64,000 nt of DNA from positions 1-64,000 of the forward strand of contig JABHIE010000020.1 in NCBI GenBank assembly GCA_018671175.1, written 5' to 3'. Positions 8,645 to 19,100 of the stretch are shown piece by piece; the first letter of the stretch is position 1; each line of letters starts with the position of its first letter. The notes below the pieces were generated by a model, which saw only the letters and a program-made list of their open reading frames with translations, ran no database searches and had not been told where the DNA came from. The DNA comes from Planctomycetota bacterium. Lineage in GTDB: Bacteria > Planctomycetota > UBA1135. The translations under genes were made by a program, and so were the position numbers.

Positions 8645-10784
8645 GGAAGGCCTCAATCGAGCGTTCGCGACCAAGGAAAGCCCGGACAGCTTCCGCTGCA
8701 GGTTTGGTACCACCCACGGAATAGATTTCGTCGCGTAGACGGCGACCAACACCTTGGTCGAGGAAACGGTCGGGGGCCTTTTCAAAAACCGTGGCCATAT
8801 CGGCGGCGATAGCGTCAGCCCAAGCGTAGCCGTAATAACCCGCGTCATAGCCCGTGAGGTGCCCAAAGGTCGCCGCAAAGTTTGTACCTTTGGGGGTGGC
8901 AAACAAAACCTTTGAATTAGCCTGATTACAAACAGCACCCGCGTCGGTTACAGGGCCGTTGTGAATCTGAAGGTCGGCCAATGCAAGACCGATTTGTCGG
9001 CGATAATGGATGCCCTTAGTGGCCAAGTTGGCCGCCTTCATGGCCTTGAGTGTTTCCTCAGGAATCGACTGAGACGGGTTACGCCAATCGTAGGCAAACC
9101 TCTTAAGGATGACTGGGTCCCAGGCCCAGGCTTCAAACATTTGGCTCGGCGCTTCAACGAAATCTCGTGCAACATTTGCGCCTGATAGCGTGGAGAAATT
9201 TGCGCGAGTCAGGATTGAATGCATCGCATGACCAAACTCGTGGAATATGGTTTCGACCTCGCCATGATTCATCAAAGCAGGCTCGCCTTCAAGGCCCGGC
9301 GTGAAGTTGCAAACTAAGGCGACAACAGGTCGCTGATAACAACCATTGCGCTGTCTTTTCCCCGAGACAATATCAAACTGAGCAAAGTGATTGTATTTGC
9401 CCTCGCGAGGAAACAAATCGAGATAAAAAGCGCCAAGGGGCTCGCGGGTTTGAGTGTCTTGCACGATGAATAATCGCAAGTCGTTGATCCACTTATAGCC
9501 TGGCTCAATCTCGATGAATTCAAGGCCGAAGATGTGCTCGTATACCCCAAACATCCCGTCAAGGACTTCGTTGAGCGGAAAGTAATTGCGCAACTCGCTG
9601 CTATCGACACCATAGTCATCGAGCATCATTTTGTTTTGATAGTAGCGGAAATCCCACCAGTTGATTTGCGCAGCTGCGTCGCCCGTTTCGGCCACTTTTA
9701 ACTGACGCAAGCGATTGACTTCCGCGTCAAACTTTGGCTGCAAACCATCGCTAAGGTCTTGCATAAAGGAAATGGCCGTCTTGGCGTCGCGCGCCATTTT
9801 TGGCTCAATCTTGTAATCAGCCCATGTTGCATAGCCGAGTTTCTGAGCGATCTCATGCCGCAAGGCCACCATTTTATTTAGGATTGCTCCGTTTTCATCT
9901 TTCAAGACAGAGTAGCGCGCGTGGTTAATTTTTTTGCGCGTCGATGCCACGGAGCAATTCTGAATCACAGCCATATAGTCAGGAGTAACCGTAACTCTTA
10001 CGCGGTATTGCCCATCTTCTTGTTGCGCCGCTTGCATGAAACTGTTTGGCACGCCTACGAGTTGATCTTTGGTAAATGTAAGATGAACTTGAGCGTTTGT
10101 GATATTAGTATCAAATTGAGTCGCAAAAGCATTTAACTCCTTTTTCAGCACAGCCACTTCTGCGCGCAATTCAGGAGTCATGCCCTCGGAGAAACCATTG
10201 CTGCGGTAGTCGCGCATCATATCGCTGTAATATTGCGCGTCTTCGCCAACCAGTGTATTGACATCGCCAGCTTTTAAGCGATCGGTATAGATGCTTGCCG
10301 CTTTGTACAAACCGGGGTCGGTGCCAACATCAACAAGCCAGCTCTCCATGCGATTGACTTGCTTTGTGCAAGCCTCACGCATGGCCGCATCTTGTTGGGT
10401 TTCCTTCATCAAATAGATGCGGTTCATCACAGTCGTCAGCGGATAAAGTGCGTCATCGACCGCCGCTATTGCTGAATAAAAAGTAATGCTGCTGCGAGCG
10501 GCAGATGAAGTTTCTGCATCGTCTGCAAGGCGGCCGATTCGGGCGACTGAGGCTTTAGCGTCAAACATCACGCGATCAACCGTGGCTTTTACTTCAGCTG
10601 GAGATTGCTCAAAGCGAGGTAATTCAAGCAAGCAACCATGTGCCGCAGAATCGGCACGGAAATCAGCAAGCCGACCGAGATCAACTCGCACCGCTTCCTG
10701 CTCAACCTCGGGCGTGGAACAGGCACAAAAAAGGAGGCTCGCAAACAGCGAGGACAGGAGGAGGGGAATGCTCAGTCGCTTCAT
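8625..10784 (-). CDS. M3-family oligopeptidase, probably exported
   Basis: A 719-residue zinc metallopeptidase of the thimet oligopeptidase/Dcp family. It carries FHEFGHAMH (HExxH, about residues 513-521) with the downstream Glu in DFVEAPSQMFEAW, the third zinc ligand position of the family. The N-terminus (MKRLSIPLLLSSLFASLLF, then CACSTPE) is a signal peptide with a possible lipid-attachment Cys, although the residue before it is atypical. Export is unusual for M3 enzymes of Gram-negatives (Dcp and OpdA are cytoplasmic); a periplasmic role in peptide turnover is inferred. Its 3' end overlaps the helicase gene on the opposite strand. Confidence 0.9.
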   Translation of the reverse strand: MKRLSIPLLLSSLFASLLFCACSTPEVEQEAVRVDLGRLADFRADSAAHGCLLELPRFEQSPAEVKATVDRVMFDAKASVARIGRLADDAETSSAARSSITFYSAIAAVDDALYPLTTVMNRIYLMKETQQDAAMREACTKQVNRMESWLVDVGTDPGLYKAASIYTDRLKAGDVNTLVGEDAQYYSDMMRDYRSNGFSEGMTPELRAEVAVLKKELNAFATQFDTNITNAQVHLTFTKDQLVGVPNSFMQAAQQEDGQYRVRVTVTPDYMAVIQNCSVASTRKKINHARYSVLKDENGAILNKMVALRHEIAQKLGYATWADYKIEPKMARDAKTAISFMQDLSDGLQPKFDAEVNRLRQLKVAETGDAAAQINWWDFRYYQNKMMLDDYGVDSSELRNYFPLNEVLDGMFGVYEHIFGLEFIEIEPGYKWINDLRLFIVQDTQTREPLGAFYLDLFPREGKYNHFAQFDIVSGKRQRNGCYQRPVVALVCNFTPGLEGEPALMNHGEVETIFHEFGHAMHSILTRANFSTLSGANVARDFVEAPSQMFEAWAWDPVILKRFAYDWRNPSQSIPEETLKAMKAANLATKGIHYRRQIGLALADLQIHNGPVTDAGAVCNQANSKVLFATPKGTNFAATFGHLTGYDAGYYGYAWADAIAADMATVFEKAPDRFLDQGVGRRLRDEIYSVGGTKPAAEAVRAFLGRERSIEAFLKTIGL

Positions 10785-10794
10785 GCCGCAAATC

Positions 10795-11940
10795 TTACGG
10801 CTGTGTGCAATTCAAACGCGCAAGGCCCTTGTATTTCTTCACAACAGCCTCGGCGGCTTGCGCCTCAGATCGATTGGCATAGGGGCCGTAAGTGGCCGCG
10901 ACCTTCCAGGGGCGCCGCGCTCGAGTCGCCTTTGCGCCACCGGGGCTCAAGCCATTGTGCTGAGCGAGGCGTTTTTCGACATCGAGTGCGATTCCGACAT
11001 AAGTAAATGGCGAGTTCGAAGATTCTGAGAGCAACACATACACCCACCACTTTTGCTTTGGAGGCTCAAATATGCCACAGCGCAAAAATGCCGGGACCGC
11101 CAAAAGCACTTTCGGCTCACTCATGACGAAGGTGTGCAAGCTATTCACCACCAAAAAATCTGACATCCCTGGCAAGCGAGTTTCTGCAAGAGCCACGATT
11201 CCGTCATCTTCGCCCTCCAGCATTGGGTTCCAGCCCTCAGCTTTTTCGTCGCCTCGGATGCCCGCAATGACGCCAAACGGCAGCTCAGGTAGCGGAATCA
11301 CGGCCGCCTGCTCCGGTGGCAATTCTTGGGCCGATGGGCCAAGCAAGAGACGAAACCAAAATTGATGCTGTAAGGACTCTGCTAAAGCCGCTCCCGTAGA
11401 GGGTGGCGCCATCATCACAAGTCTATTGACTTGAAAACCGCCATTCCAGCGCTCGTCACATGGGGTCCCCTCGAGAAGTCGCCTCGCGATAAGCCCACCC
11501 AAACTATGCGTAACAAAGGAAACGGGGTGTTGCCCAGGCAAATCAGAGCCAAGCTGAGTCAAAAGGCCATCTACGCCAAGTGCGTGCTCAGCGACAGAAG
11601 CTCGCGTGCTTGGATACCCGACATCGATCGGCGTAAAGCCCTCTGCAATCAAGGCTTGCTTCATTTCAGAAAAAGAGTGCCTCGACCTCCCAAGCCCATG
11701 CAGCAGCACGACAAAATGAGTATCAGCGGGCACGGCGTCCGCCCAAGAATCGCCGAGTTCGGCTAACAAGGCCTCTTCGCAGTGAGTCTTTGAGCCAAAA
11801 GTATGCCGCCGGTCGCTGGCGTCTAGCAGCCGATAATGCCCCGTCCAGCAATGGCGCTGAATACGCCAGCCAAGCGCCCAGCGGGTATCCGCCCAAAACT
11901 GGCGGCCCCCTAAGGTGGGCAGGTTAACCTCTTGGCGCAT
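10795..11940 (-). CDS. Alpha/beta hydrolase (lipase-like) fused to a GIY-YIG nuclease domain
   Basis: A single continuous frame joins two unrelated folds. The N-terminal ~300 residues are a PGAP1/lipase-like alpha/beta hydrolase with LLHGLGRSRHS (oxyanion region) and THSLGG (nucleophile elbow, Ser in GxSxG-like context). The last ~84 residues are a UPF0213-type GIY-YIG domain: WWVYVLLS, TYVGIALDVEKRLAQHN and a basic KATRARRPWKV segment. The ATG at 11940 (MRQEVNLPTLGG) is preferred; a GTG at 11979 would add 13 residues. The gene starts 10 bases upstream-side of the M3 peptidase, as a likely operon partner. A lost stop codon between two genes is the alternative to a functional fusion. Confidence 0.8.
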   Translation of the reverse strand: MRQEVNLPTLGGRQFWADTRWALGWRIQRHCWTGHYRLLDASDRRHTFGSKTHCEEALLAELGDSWADAVPADTHFVVLLHGLGRSRHSFSEMKQALIAEGFTPIDVGYPSTRASVAEHALGVDGLLTQLGSDLPGQHPVSFVTHSLGGLIARRLLEGTPCDERWNGGFQVNRLVMMAPPSTGAALAESLQHQFWFRLLLGPSAQELPPEQAAVIPLPELPFGVIAGIRGDEKAEGWNPMLEGEDDGIVALAETRLPGMSDFLVVNSLHTFVMSEPKVLLAVPAFLRCGIFEPPKQKWWVYVLLSESSNSPFTYVGIALDVEKRLAQHNGLSPGGAKATRARRPWKVAATYGPYANRSEAQAAEAVVKKYKGLARLNCTQP

Positions 11941-12070
11941 GCCCAATTTTTGCGCCTTCGCTACAGTCTTGCAAGGCACTACACCCTTTAAATTAAGGCA
12001 AATACGCTTTTATTTACGGTAGCCACTTTCTAAAGTTAGGAAAGCAACCACTGACTCAAGGTGCCCCCAC

Positions 12071-15000
12071 ATGATTGCCCTCCTCCTCTCTCTTAGTTTC
12101 TCCCCACTCCTCAGCGCGGTTCCTGCTCCCATAGCAACCGTTATCCCTCAAGAAGCGGGCGACCCTAGCGCTGAAGTCATCGCACTTCGATCCGCGCGCA
12201 ATGCAATGGCCATGAAAAAGCCTGAGCTGGCCGCTGAGCGTTACGAAGAATTGCTGGGCAAGTTCCCAGACTCTATCGATGCTCGCGCTGAATATGCCGG
12301 GGTTTTACTTAGCCTAGATCGCCTCGCCGCCGCAAAGATGCAGTTCGAAGAGTTGATTCATGACTACCCAGAAGCTCCGCGCTTCCGCATCTCTCTGACC
12401 GATATTTATCTACAACAAAACGAATTTGAGCACGCAGCTGAGCAACTTGAATTCATCCTTGCCACAAACCCAGGCAATGTCAAAGCGGCTATTAAACTTG
12501 CGCGCATCCATGCTTGGGCCAAAGACTACGAAGCCGCTGGTGAGGTTTACCGCACTTATTTACGCAAGCTCGACCCCGGCGACCCCGAGGTGCAAGCCAT
12601 GTTGGCCCCACTTTTGATCGACACTCAGCGCCCTGCCGATGCGCTGCCCATCCTCAAAGACCTGTTGGCCAAAGACCCCGAGAACCTTGAGCTAACGGCC
12701 GATCTCGCACGCGCTCACACGATGCTCGGAAATCACCGTGAGGCAAATGGCCTGGTCAGTTCTTGCAAGAAAATCGATCTTAGCAATGTCTCGACTCGGC
12801 TTTCGCTTTCTGAATATTTGCGCAATGCCGGCAACTTCCGTGGCGCCATTGAGCTGCTTGATCAGGTTTTAGCCTACGACAGCAGCGACTTGACGGCTAA
12901 ATATGCTTCGGCTCGGCTACACATCGCGGCTTACATGCCGCACAAAGCAATGCGTATTCTTAGCGACAAGGCCTTTGAGCGCGACTCGATTGAGTACCTC
13001 ACGGTTTTGGCCGACCACCACAAACTACTCGGTGAATATGCGCACGCAAAAGAGGTTTATTACAAAATCCTGCGCACCGACTCAGCAAACGACGCCGCCC
13101 ACCTCAGCATGGCGCAACTCCTCGCAGAGTCTGGCCAAGCTCAAGCCGCAAAAGCCGAATACCGCAAAGTTAGCGACGCCTCAGCTTTGAGCCGCGAAGC
13201 CGCACTGGGCATTGCGCAAACACTCGCGTCCGAGCATCGCTACGACGACTCTAACGCACACTGCCGCCGCTTGATGGCCGATGAGAGCGACCACCGCCCG
13301 ATTACGATTTACATTCGCAACTTGCTGGCACTTGGCGAAACGGCGCAAGCCGAGACATTGGCGCTGCGCTACCTAAACGAGCAAGACGCAAGCAGTTATT
13401 CCGCGATGATGGTGCGCACGGCCTTGGCCGACGCTTTGCTGGCAGATGGCCAGGCCTTACGCGCGCAAAATCTCTACGAAGAGGTGTTAAGTGACCCCAT
13501 TGGCTCACTTGTCCCTGAGGCTATTTTTGGTCGCGCCATGGCGATTGTGCGCTTGTCCGAAGACGGCGGCGCCGAAAACGCCATGCTTCAATCAAGCATT
13601 TCAGGCATGGGTGGCGACTTTCGTTTGCTCATTCGCTTGGGTGAAATTGCTTCGCAAAATAGTCAATACATGCTTGCCGCCGCAATGTTCGAGCAAGTCC
13701 TTAGCTGGGATTCAGGCAACCTTCCTGCTCTGATGCGCCACGCCGAGGCATTAGCTTCCGAGCGTGATGCAGCGTTGGCGATGCAATCTCAAACAGAATT
13801 CGAAAAGGTCTTGCGCCAGGCCAACTCAAGCATTCGCGCACGCATGGGCTTAGCCCGCACATTTGGCGCCATGCAGCAATTTGACGAGGCAATCAAGCAA
13901 TACGACATCGTGCTGCAACACGACCCAAGCTATGTCGTGGCCTTGCGTGAAAAAGCCCGGGTCTATTCTTGGGCGCAAAACCCTGAAGCTGCCGAGCGTA
14001 TTTACTGGAAACTTCAGCACCCTGGTCCGCGTACCGACATATCTGGCGTGGGCAATCTTGAGCATGCTCAGCTCGACAATGCCGCCCGATCTGAAGTCGA
14101 GGCAAGCACAAAACTCGAGCAACGCGCAAAAGCTTTTGGGGGCGACCTGGCTTTTTACAATTCGATTCCAGTTTTGCGTAGCCTCGTAAGTAGCGAGCCC
14201 GGCAACCTTGAAGCTCGATTCGATTTGGGCTTGGCTTACAGTCAAACAGGCCAGACCAATCTAGCGATTAACGAGTTTGACCAGCTCCTAAAGCTCAGCC
14301 CGAAGCACCGCGAAGGCATCATTGCTCGCACGGGCAACCTCGAAGAATTGAAGCCTCGCTTCTATGCCGAGCTCGATTTGCTGAGCCGCAAATCAAAGGG
14401 CATCACGCCAGGTACTGGCGCAAGCCTTGATATTCGTGGGCTGACACTTGGCACGGTTATCCCTTGGGGGCAACGCGATGAATTCATTGATGTGTCTTAC
14501 ACCAACTTCGATTTAGCACCTAGTGGTCAAGCCCTTGCAGGTTCAGTTACAGGCAATGTCCTGTCTCTTAGTGCTCAAAAATCGCCTACATCCTCATTGG
14601 GTCAATGGAAGCAAATGTTGTTCCATGGCGCACTCAATCTCGAAAGTTATGTTGATGACCTTGATGCTACAGCCACCTGGGAAGCCGGCATCAAAGCGGC
14701 CATTTCAGATCAATCGAATTTGTTTGCTCGTGCCTTCCAAGAAAATGTAATCGAAAACCAAAATTCGCTGCTTAGCGAGACTGACTTTCGAACGGCCTTC
14801 GGCGATTGGCGCGACAACGAATGGGATGGCGGTGGCACTCCTCCAGACGCGTACATCACCAACCCCGTCTCTCGTACAGGCATCCAAGCCGGGCTTTCCT
14901 ACCGCCCAACTCGTGAGATTTTCATCAACGGTAGTTTGACGAGCGCTTCCTACAGCGACGGCAATGCCGTGACTCAGATTTACGCAACGGCTGATTTGGC

Positions 15001-15379
15001 AATCAACAAAGCCCCGAAGGAATTAAAAGTTGGCCTCATTTTCCACAGCATGGATTTTGACGACATCACCTGGGATGGCTACCTAGACCAAATGGGCCCA
15101 GTGCGCTATTTCGCGCCAAACGGCTACAGCATGTACGGTGCATCAGGCAAATACCGTCAATGGCTCAGCCAAGACATGTTCCCGGGCGCACCGCAAACTT
15201 GGTATCAAGCAAGCCTCACCCAACTCTGGGATTCAGAAGGCGAGCCGTTCTCACAAATCAAGCTCGAGTTCCACCACGACCTGACTGCAGGCAGTGGCAT
15301 CAACTTGCGAGCCGACATGCTCGACTCGGCGTTCTACGATAGCACGCAGTTTGTGTTTACTTTCGGGACGACCTTTTAG
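12071..15379 (+). CDS. Large TPR protein with C-terminal outer-membrane beta-barrel (BcsC/PelB-like exporter)
   Basis: A 1102-residue exported protein. It has a signal peptide (MIALLLSLSFSPLLSAVPA), then about 17-20 tetratricopeptide-like helical repeats to about residue 760, then a beta-rich region of about 340 residues with alternating aromatic strands ending in FVFTFGTTF. A terminal Phe is the outer-membrane barrel signature. This TPR-then-barrel layout is that of BcsC, PelB and AlgK/AlgE-type polysaccharide secretins. It converges on the BcsA-like synthase gene (10 bases between stops). Inferred role: periplasmic scaffold and outer-membrane channel for the polymer made by that synthase. 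Confidence 0.75.
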   Translation: MIALLLSLSFSPLLSAVPAPIATVIPQEAGDPSAEVIALRSARNAMAMKKPELAAERYEELLGKFPDSIDARAEYAGVLLSLDRLAAAKMQFEELIHDYPEAPRFRISLTDIYLQQNEFEHAAEQLEFILATNPGNVKAAIKLARIHAWAKDYEAAGEVYRTYLRKLDPGDPEVQAMLAPLLIDTQRPADALPILKDLLAKDPENLELTADLARAHTMLGNHREANGLVSSCKKIDLSNVSTRLSLSEYLRNAGNFRGAIELLDQVLAYDSSDLTAKYASARLHIAAYMPHKAMRILSDKAFERDSIEYLTVLADHHKLLGEYAHAKEVYYKILRTDSANDAAHLSMAQLLAESGQAQAAKAEYRKVSDASALSREAALGIAQTLASEHRYDDSNAHCRRLMADESDHRPITIYIRNLLALGETAQAETLALRYLNEQDASSYSAMMVRTALADALLADGQALRAQNLYEEVLSDPIGSLVPEAIFGRAMAIVRLSEDGGAENAMLQSSISGMGGDFRLLIRLGEIASQNSQYMLAAAMFEQVLSWDSGNLPALMRHAEALASERDAALAMQSQTEFEKVLRQANSSIRARMGLARTFGAMQQFDEAIKQYDIVLQHDPSYVVALREKARVYSWAQNPEAAERIYWKLQHPGPRTDISGVGNLEHAQLDNAARSEVEASTKLEQRAKAFGGDLAFYNSIPVLRSLVSSEPGNLEARFDLGLAYSQTGQTNLAINEFDQLLKLSPKHREGIIARTGNLEELKPRFYAELDLLSRKSKGITPGTGASLDIRGLTLGTVIPWGQRDEFIDVSYTNFDLAPSGQALAGSVTGNVLSLSAQKSPTSSLGQWKQMLFHGALNLESYVDDLDATATWEAGIKAAISDQSNLFARAFQENVIENQNSLLSETDFRTAFGDWRDNEWDGGGTPPDAYITNPVSRTGIQAGLSYRPTREIFINGSLTSASYSDGNAVTQIYATADLAINKAPKELKVGLIFHSMDFDDITWDGYLDQMGPVRYFAPNGYSMYGASGKYRQWLSQDMFPGAPQTWYQASLTQLWDSEGEPFSQIKLEFHHDLTAGSGINLRADMLDSAFYDSTQFVFTFGTTF

Positions 15380-15389
15380 AGCCAGCCGC

Positions 15390-18300
15390 TCAGTCCAGCA
15401 GCATTTGGTAGTGACGGTCGGCTTCTTCGAAGTCGCCCATGTCTGACAACAGGTCTGCAAGTTGCATGCGAGAGCTGCGTCGCGTGGGGTCGAGTTTTAG
15501 AGCCTCGGTCAACAGCGTCATTGCCTTCTCTTTCTCACCCATGTTTTGCATGACTGAAGCGAGCAAAGCCTTAAAGGCGGCATCACTGTACTTTTGGCGC
15601 CCAGCCTCATTCTCGATGGCAAGGACAGTCGCCTTCTGCTCGCGGCTTAGGTTTGACATGCCCACTGCGGCACTGAGATAACCTTTCCAATAAGAGCGCT
15701 GCATGATGTCGCCATCAACGAGCACTTGGTAATTCAGCAATGCGAGAGCGTAGTTGCCGTCCCAGAGAGCGAGCTCTGCTAGGCGGACGGCCATTTGACC
15801 ATCTTCGGGGTAAGCTGCGGCGATTTGCTCGTAGACATCAGAAGATTCCTTGTAGCGCTTTTGCCAAGTCAAAACTTGAGCCAAGAGATGAAGTGCATCT
15901 TCATGGCCGGGGTCGAGTTTGAGCACGATGCGGCATTCGGTTTCCGCTGAGGCAAAGTCATCGCGTGAATTGTGAATCGACGCTAGCAGCATGTGCATGC
16001 CAGTGCTCGAATCGCTCGCCTGGTAGATCGCAATGGCCTCGTCGAGATGGCCGCCTGCCAAGTAAGCTGCGGCATGTTCATCAAGAATCTCATCGTCTTG
16101 ATAACCACCCTCTTTAAGTTTGGCGAAGTAGATCAGACTCTCTTCAATACGACCTGCGTTAAAGAAATTTCGGGCGCCAGAAAGCAAAACATTGCGGCGC
16201 GGTACGACCTCGTTGACAAGATCTTTATCTAGCTCAGCGAGAACATGCTGGAAAGTATCGTCCGCTTCATCGACGCGCTGGAAGGCTGCGTGCGAGTTGC
16301 CCAAAGCAAAAGTCAGACCCAAGTTGTCGGGCTCGATTTCGAGCATGCGGCGGATTAAGTCTTCTACCTCTTGGCGGCGGCCTTCGCGCAACAAAATCTC
16401 AGAGAGCATGTCGAGCTGTTTCATTTTGGGTTCGCCAGAAAGTGAACTTTCGTAAATTTCTTCAACGCGAACCAAATCTGCACGCGAAAGCACGATGTCT
16501 TCGCTAGCAGACAACAAGAATATGTCATCTGTATTCACGGTGCGGAACAAGACCAAACCACCAGGTATCAACACCATCGCTGACAAAATGCCAACTGCGA
16601 CGGGTTGGAAAATGGGTGCTTTTTGCTCTTGGTTGCGCGCGACGAGTGCGCTCTCAATTCGTTTTTCATCGATTGGCGAGAGCAAATCGTAGAGCATGCC
16701 GCGACTTTGCTCGACAAAGGATGTGTACTCTAAGACATACTCGTAAAGTTTCAGCGAACCGAACTCTTTGACAGTCGATCGCAAAATCTGCACTTGCCCC
16801 TCGACTCGACCCAGCGGAGATGGCATCACGAATGGGTAGTGCGCGTCTTCATCTAATTCTTGTGGCAACAAGATACGCAAAGCCTTGCGGCTGATGTCTT
16901 CCGTAACGGTGCGGATGCACGGACCAGGCTCGCCCTCAATTTGACTTGGCAAGACCAACTCTAAAGGCAAGCGATATAGCTTGCGCTCTTCGCGACGGCG
17001 CTTCCAAGTTAAGAGGTGTGCAACGCGGTGCGCTAGCTGGCGAGTTTTAGAACGGCGCGAACTAAACCACTGATAAATCAACGGAACAGCATAATTCAAG
17101 GCCAAGCGCGAAAGAGCGTCAGCTGTCTCTGGTGTCAACTCAAGGAACTCAATGCCGTAGCGGTAAGTACCCTTTTCCGCCTCAGTTGGCTGCGAGCCGT
17201 CAATCGCCAAATCATCTGGCGCAGAAGCATCACTATGCCGAATGGCGCCGCGTAAGCGATAGCGCTCACCATCTGCAGACAGGAAGAGATCCCCTTCGCC
17301 ATCGATAGGCAAAGGCTCGTAAGTGATGAGGCCAATGCCGTATTCACTAAAGTCGGATGACATCCCGAGGCCGGAAACTGTGCCGTGCTCCGGGTCGTCA
17401 AAAGTAAACTCGACCGGCAAAATCGCCTTGTGACGATACGAGAATCGTTTGGTTTCTTCCGCAATTGAGCGGCGCAAAACCATCCAGGCCAAAACGATGT
17501 GATAAAGCACCAGTGGCGCGGCGATGGATGGGCCGATGAAATCATATGTCGTGTGGAACAACATGCGGAAGCTCGCCCAGGCAAGGGCTGCAAACCCAAA
17601 GCCAATAATCATGATTTGCGGCATGATGAATTTAATCAACGATGCGCCCGCTTGACGGCCACCGCGCTTACTGGTCACAACAAATGTAGAATCTTTGCGC
17701 TTGAAAATTCCGCGAAAACAACCTTTGATGCTCGTCCAGAAAGTCATCATGGCAAACAACTCCATGTTGTGCAAACTCGCGTTTTTACCACTTACAAGGC
17801 GCATGGCCAAGTGCGTGATGAAAAGGTAGCTCAGCAGCATGGTAATAATCCAAACTTTGATCTCTGTGAACGGTGCAACGCCAGTGAGCAACAGCAAAAT
17901 CGGTGTTGCGTAAACCGCTAAGCGCGTAAAGCCAGAGAACCAGTGAAAGATCGACGCCCAATAGGAAATGCGCTGAGTCAGAGTCAGACCCCGCATTGTG
18001 AGCGGGTTGTCATGAAAAAGAATCGACACATTTCCCTCACCCCAACGCAAGCGTTGAGTGTGGAAAGTTGTGACATCGGGCGCCGCTTGGCCCGCGATGA
18101 GACGCTCGGTGACGGAAATTGACTTCCAGCCCTTAGCGGCCATGCGCAAACCGGTGTGCATGTCTTCGGTAATTGTTTCAACCGCAAACAAACCCACATC
18201 GTCGAGTGCTGTGCGACGGAACATCGCCGCCGAACCCGCAAAGACCACCGCATTGCAGCGGTTTTTACCTGGCTGCAGGTTGTGGTAGAAAAGCAGACCC

Positions 18301-18932
18301 TCTTCCCAGTATTGCTGCTTATCGTAATTACAAGAAGCCTGAAAATTTTCGAAGTTGTAAAAATCGTGTGGGCTTTGCACAAAGCCAACTTTCGGGTCAC
18401 GGAAGTAACCCAGTAGCCTCGTAATCATATGCTTAACGGGCACATGGTCGGCGTCGAGAACAATCACATACTCGCCATCGAGCTGCTCGAGAGCGTTGTT
18501 CATATTGCCCGCTTTAGCGTGCTTGTTGTCGTCGCGCTTGATGTACATCGCACCAAGCTCATCTGCTAGCTCTGCAACTTCAGGGCGGCGACCGTCATCC
18601 AAAATGATGGTGCGGTGTTCGTAATCCATGGCCAAAGCGGCCTGAACGGTTCCACGAAGGAGGAGGACATCTTCGTTGTAGGTCGGGATCAAGACATCAA
18701 CTGTTAAGCCCTCTTCGGGCTCAAGAGCATCGGGCTCGTCGACTTCCCAGACATTGAAGAAGTAGAGCAGCATCTGGAAGCCGCCCAAAATCTCAGCGGA
18801 ATACAACAGCCAAGACGCGAAGGTGGAATATGCAGACTCAAGGTTGAGTGTGAAGATTCCACGGAAAATGATGTACACGATGGTCATTCCCATCGCGAGT
18901 ATCATCAAGAGTTTTTTCCAACTATTTGGCAT
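15390..18932 (-). CDS. Cellulose-synthase-like GT2 (BcsA-type) with PilZ domain and C-terminal TPR region
   Basis: A 1180-residue inner-membrane processive glycosyltransferase. Two N-terminal membrane segments (residues 8-60) precede a GT2 domain with all four signatures: DDG (112-114), DAD (160-162), TED (255-257) and QRLRW (293-297), plus FAGSAAMFRR, the acceptor-site motif region. More membrane helices follow, then a PilZ domain with RFSYR (about 494-498) and SDFSEYGIG (about 525), the RxxxR...D/NxSxxG c-di-GMP site. A second PilZ-like stretch with TEDISRKALRI lies near 650-685. After a membrane helix near 780 comes a TPR array of about 350 residues, which standard BcsA lacks. Likely product: a beta-glucan, activated by c-di-GMP. 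Confidence 0.88.
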   Translation of the reverse strand: MPNSWKKLLMILAMGMTIVYIIFRGIFTLNLESAYSTFASWLLYSAEILGGFQMLLYFFNVWEVDEPDALEPEEGLTVDVLIPTYNEDVLLLRGTVQAALAMDYEHRTIILDDGRRPEVAELADELGAMYIKRDDNKHAKAGNMNNALEQLDGEYVIVLDADHVPVKHMITRLLGYFRDPKVGFVQSPHDFYNFENFQASCNYDKQQYWEEGLLFYHNLQPGKNRCNAVVFAGSAAMFRRTALDDVGLFAVETITEDMHTGLRMAAKGWKSISVTERLIAGQAAPDVTTFHTQRLRWGEGNVSILFHDNPLTMRGLTLTQRISYWASIFHWFSGFTRLAVYATPILLLLTGVAPFTEIKVWIITMLLSYLFITHLAMRLVSGKNASLHNMELFAMMTFWTSIKGCFRGIFKRKDSTFVVTSKRGGRQAGASLIKFIMPQIMIIGFGFAALAWASFRMLFHTTYDFIGPSIAAPLVLYHIVLAWMVLRRSIAEETKRFSYRHKAILPVEFTFDDPEHGTVSGLGMSSDFSEYGIGLITYEPLPIDGEGDLFLSADGERYRLRGAIRHSDASAPDDLAIDGSQPTEAEKGTYRYGIEFLELTPETADALSRLALNYAVPLIYQWFSSRRSKTRQLAHRVAHLLTWKRRREERKLYRLPLELVLPSQIEGEPGPCIRTVTEDISRKALRILLPQELDEDAHYPFVMPSPLGRVEGQVQILRSTVKEFGSLKLYEYVLEYTSFVEQSRGMLYDLLSPIDEKRIESALVARNQEQKAPIFQPVAVGILSAMVLIPGGLVLFRTVNTDDIFLLSASEDIVLSRADLVRVEEIYESSLSGEPKMKQLDMLSEILLREGRRQEVEDLIRRMLEIEPDNLGLTFALGNSHAAFQRVDEADDTFQHVLAELDKDLVNEVVPRRNVLLSGARNFFNAGRIEESLIYFAKLKEGGYQDDEILDEHAAAYLAGGHLDEAIAIYQASDSSTGMHMLLASIHNSRDDFASAETECRIVLKLDPGHEDALHLLAQVLTWQKRYKESSDVYEQIAAAYPEDGQMAVRLAELALWDGNYALALLNYQVLVDGDIMQRSYWKGYLSAAVGMSNLSREQKATVLAIENEAGRQKYSDAAFKALLASVMQNMGEKEKAMTLLTEALKLDPTRRSSRMQLADLLSDMGDFEEADRHYQMLLD

Positions 18933-19100
18933 GGCGATTCTTCACATCGGCTACTTCTGCGCCAAACTTAAGGCGGCTGAAGGATTGGGGGGGAGGGCTC
19001 GTAGAGATATAAGGCAAAACAGAGACGGACACAAATTCCGTTTTCCTAGAATAGCATGAAAACGAGCACCCGACAGCCCAATATATAGGGGATGACTAAG
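18933..19100. other. Intergenic region upstream of the BcsA-like gene
   Basis: 168 bases between the GH5 stop and the synthase start, both on the minus strand. It contains a polypurine stretch with nine G (about 18988) and AT-rich segments. No hairpin with a T-run was recognised. It probably carries the synthase promoter. Confidence 0.4.
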
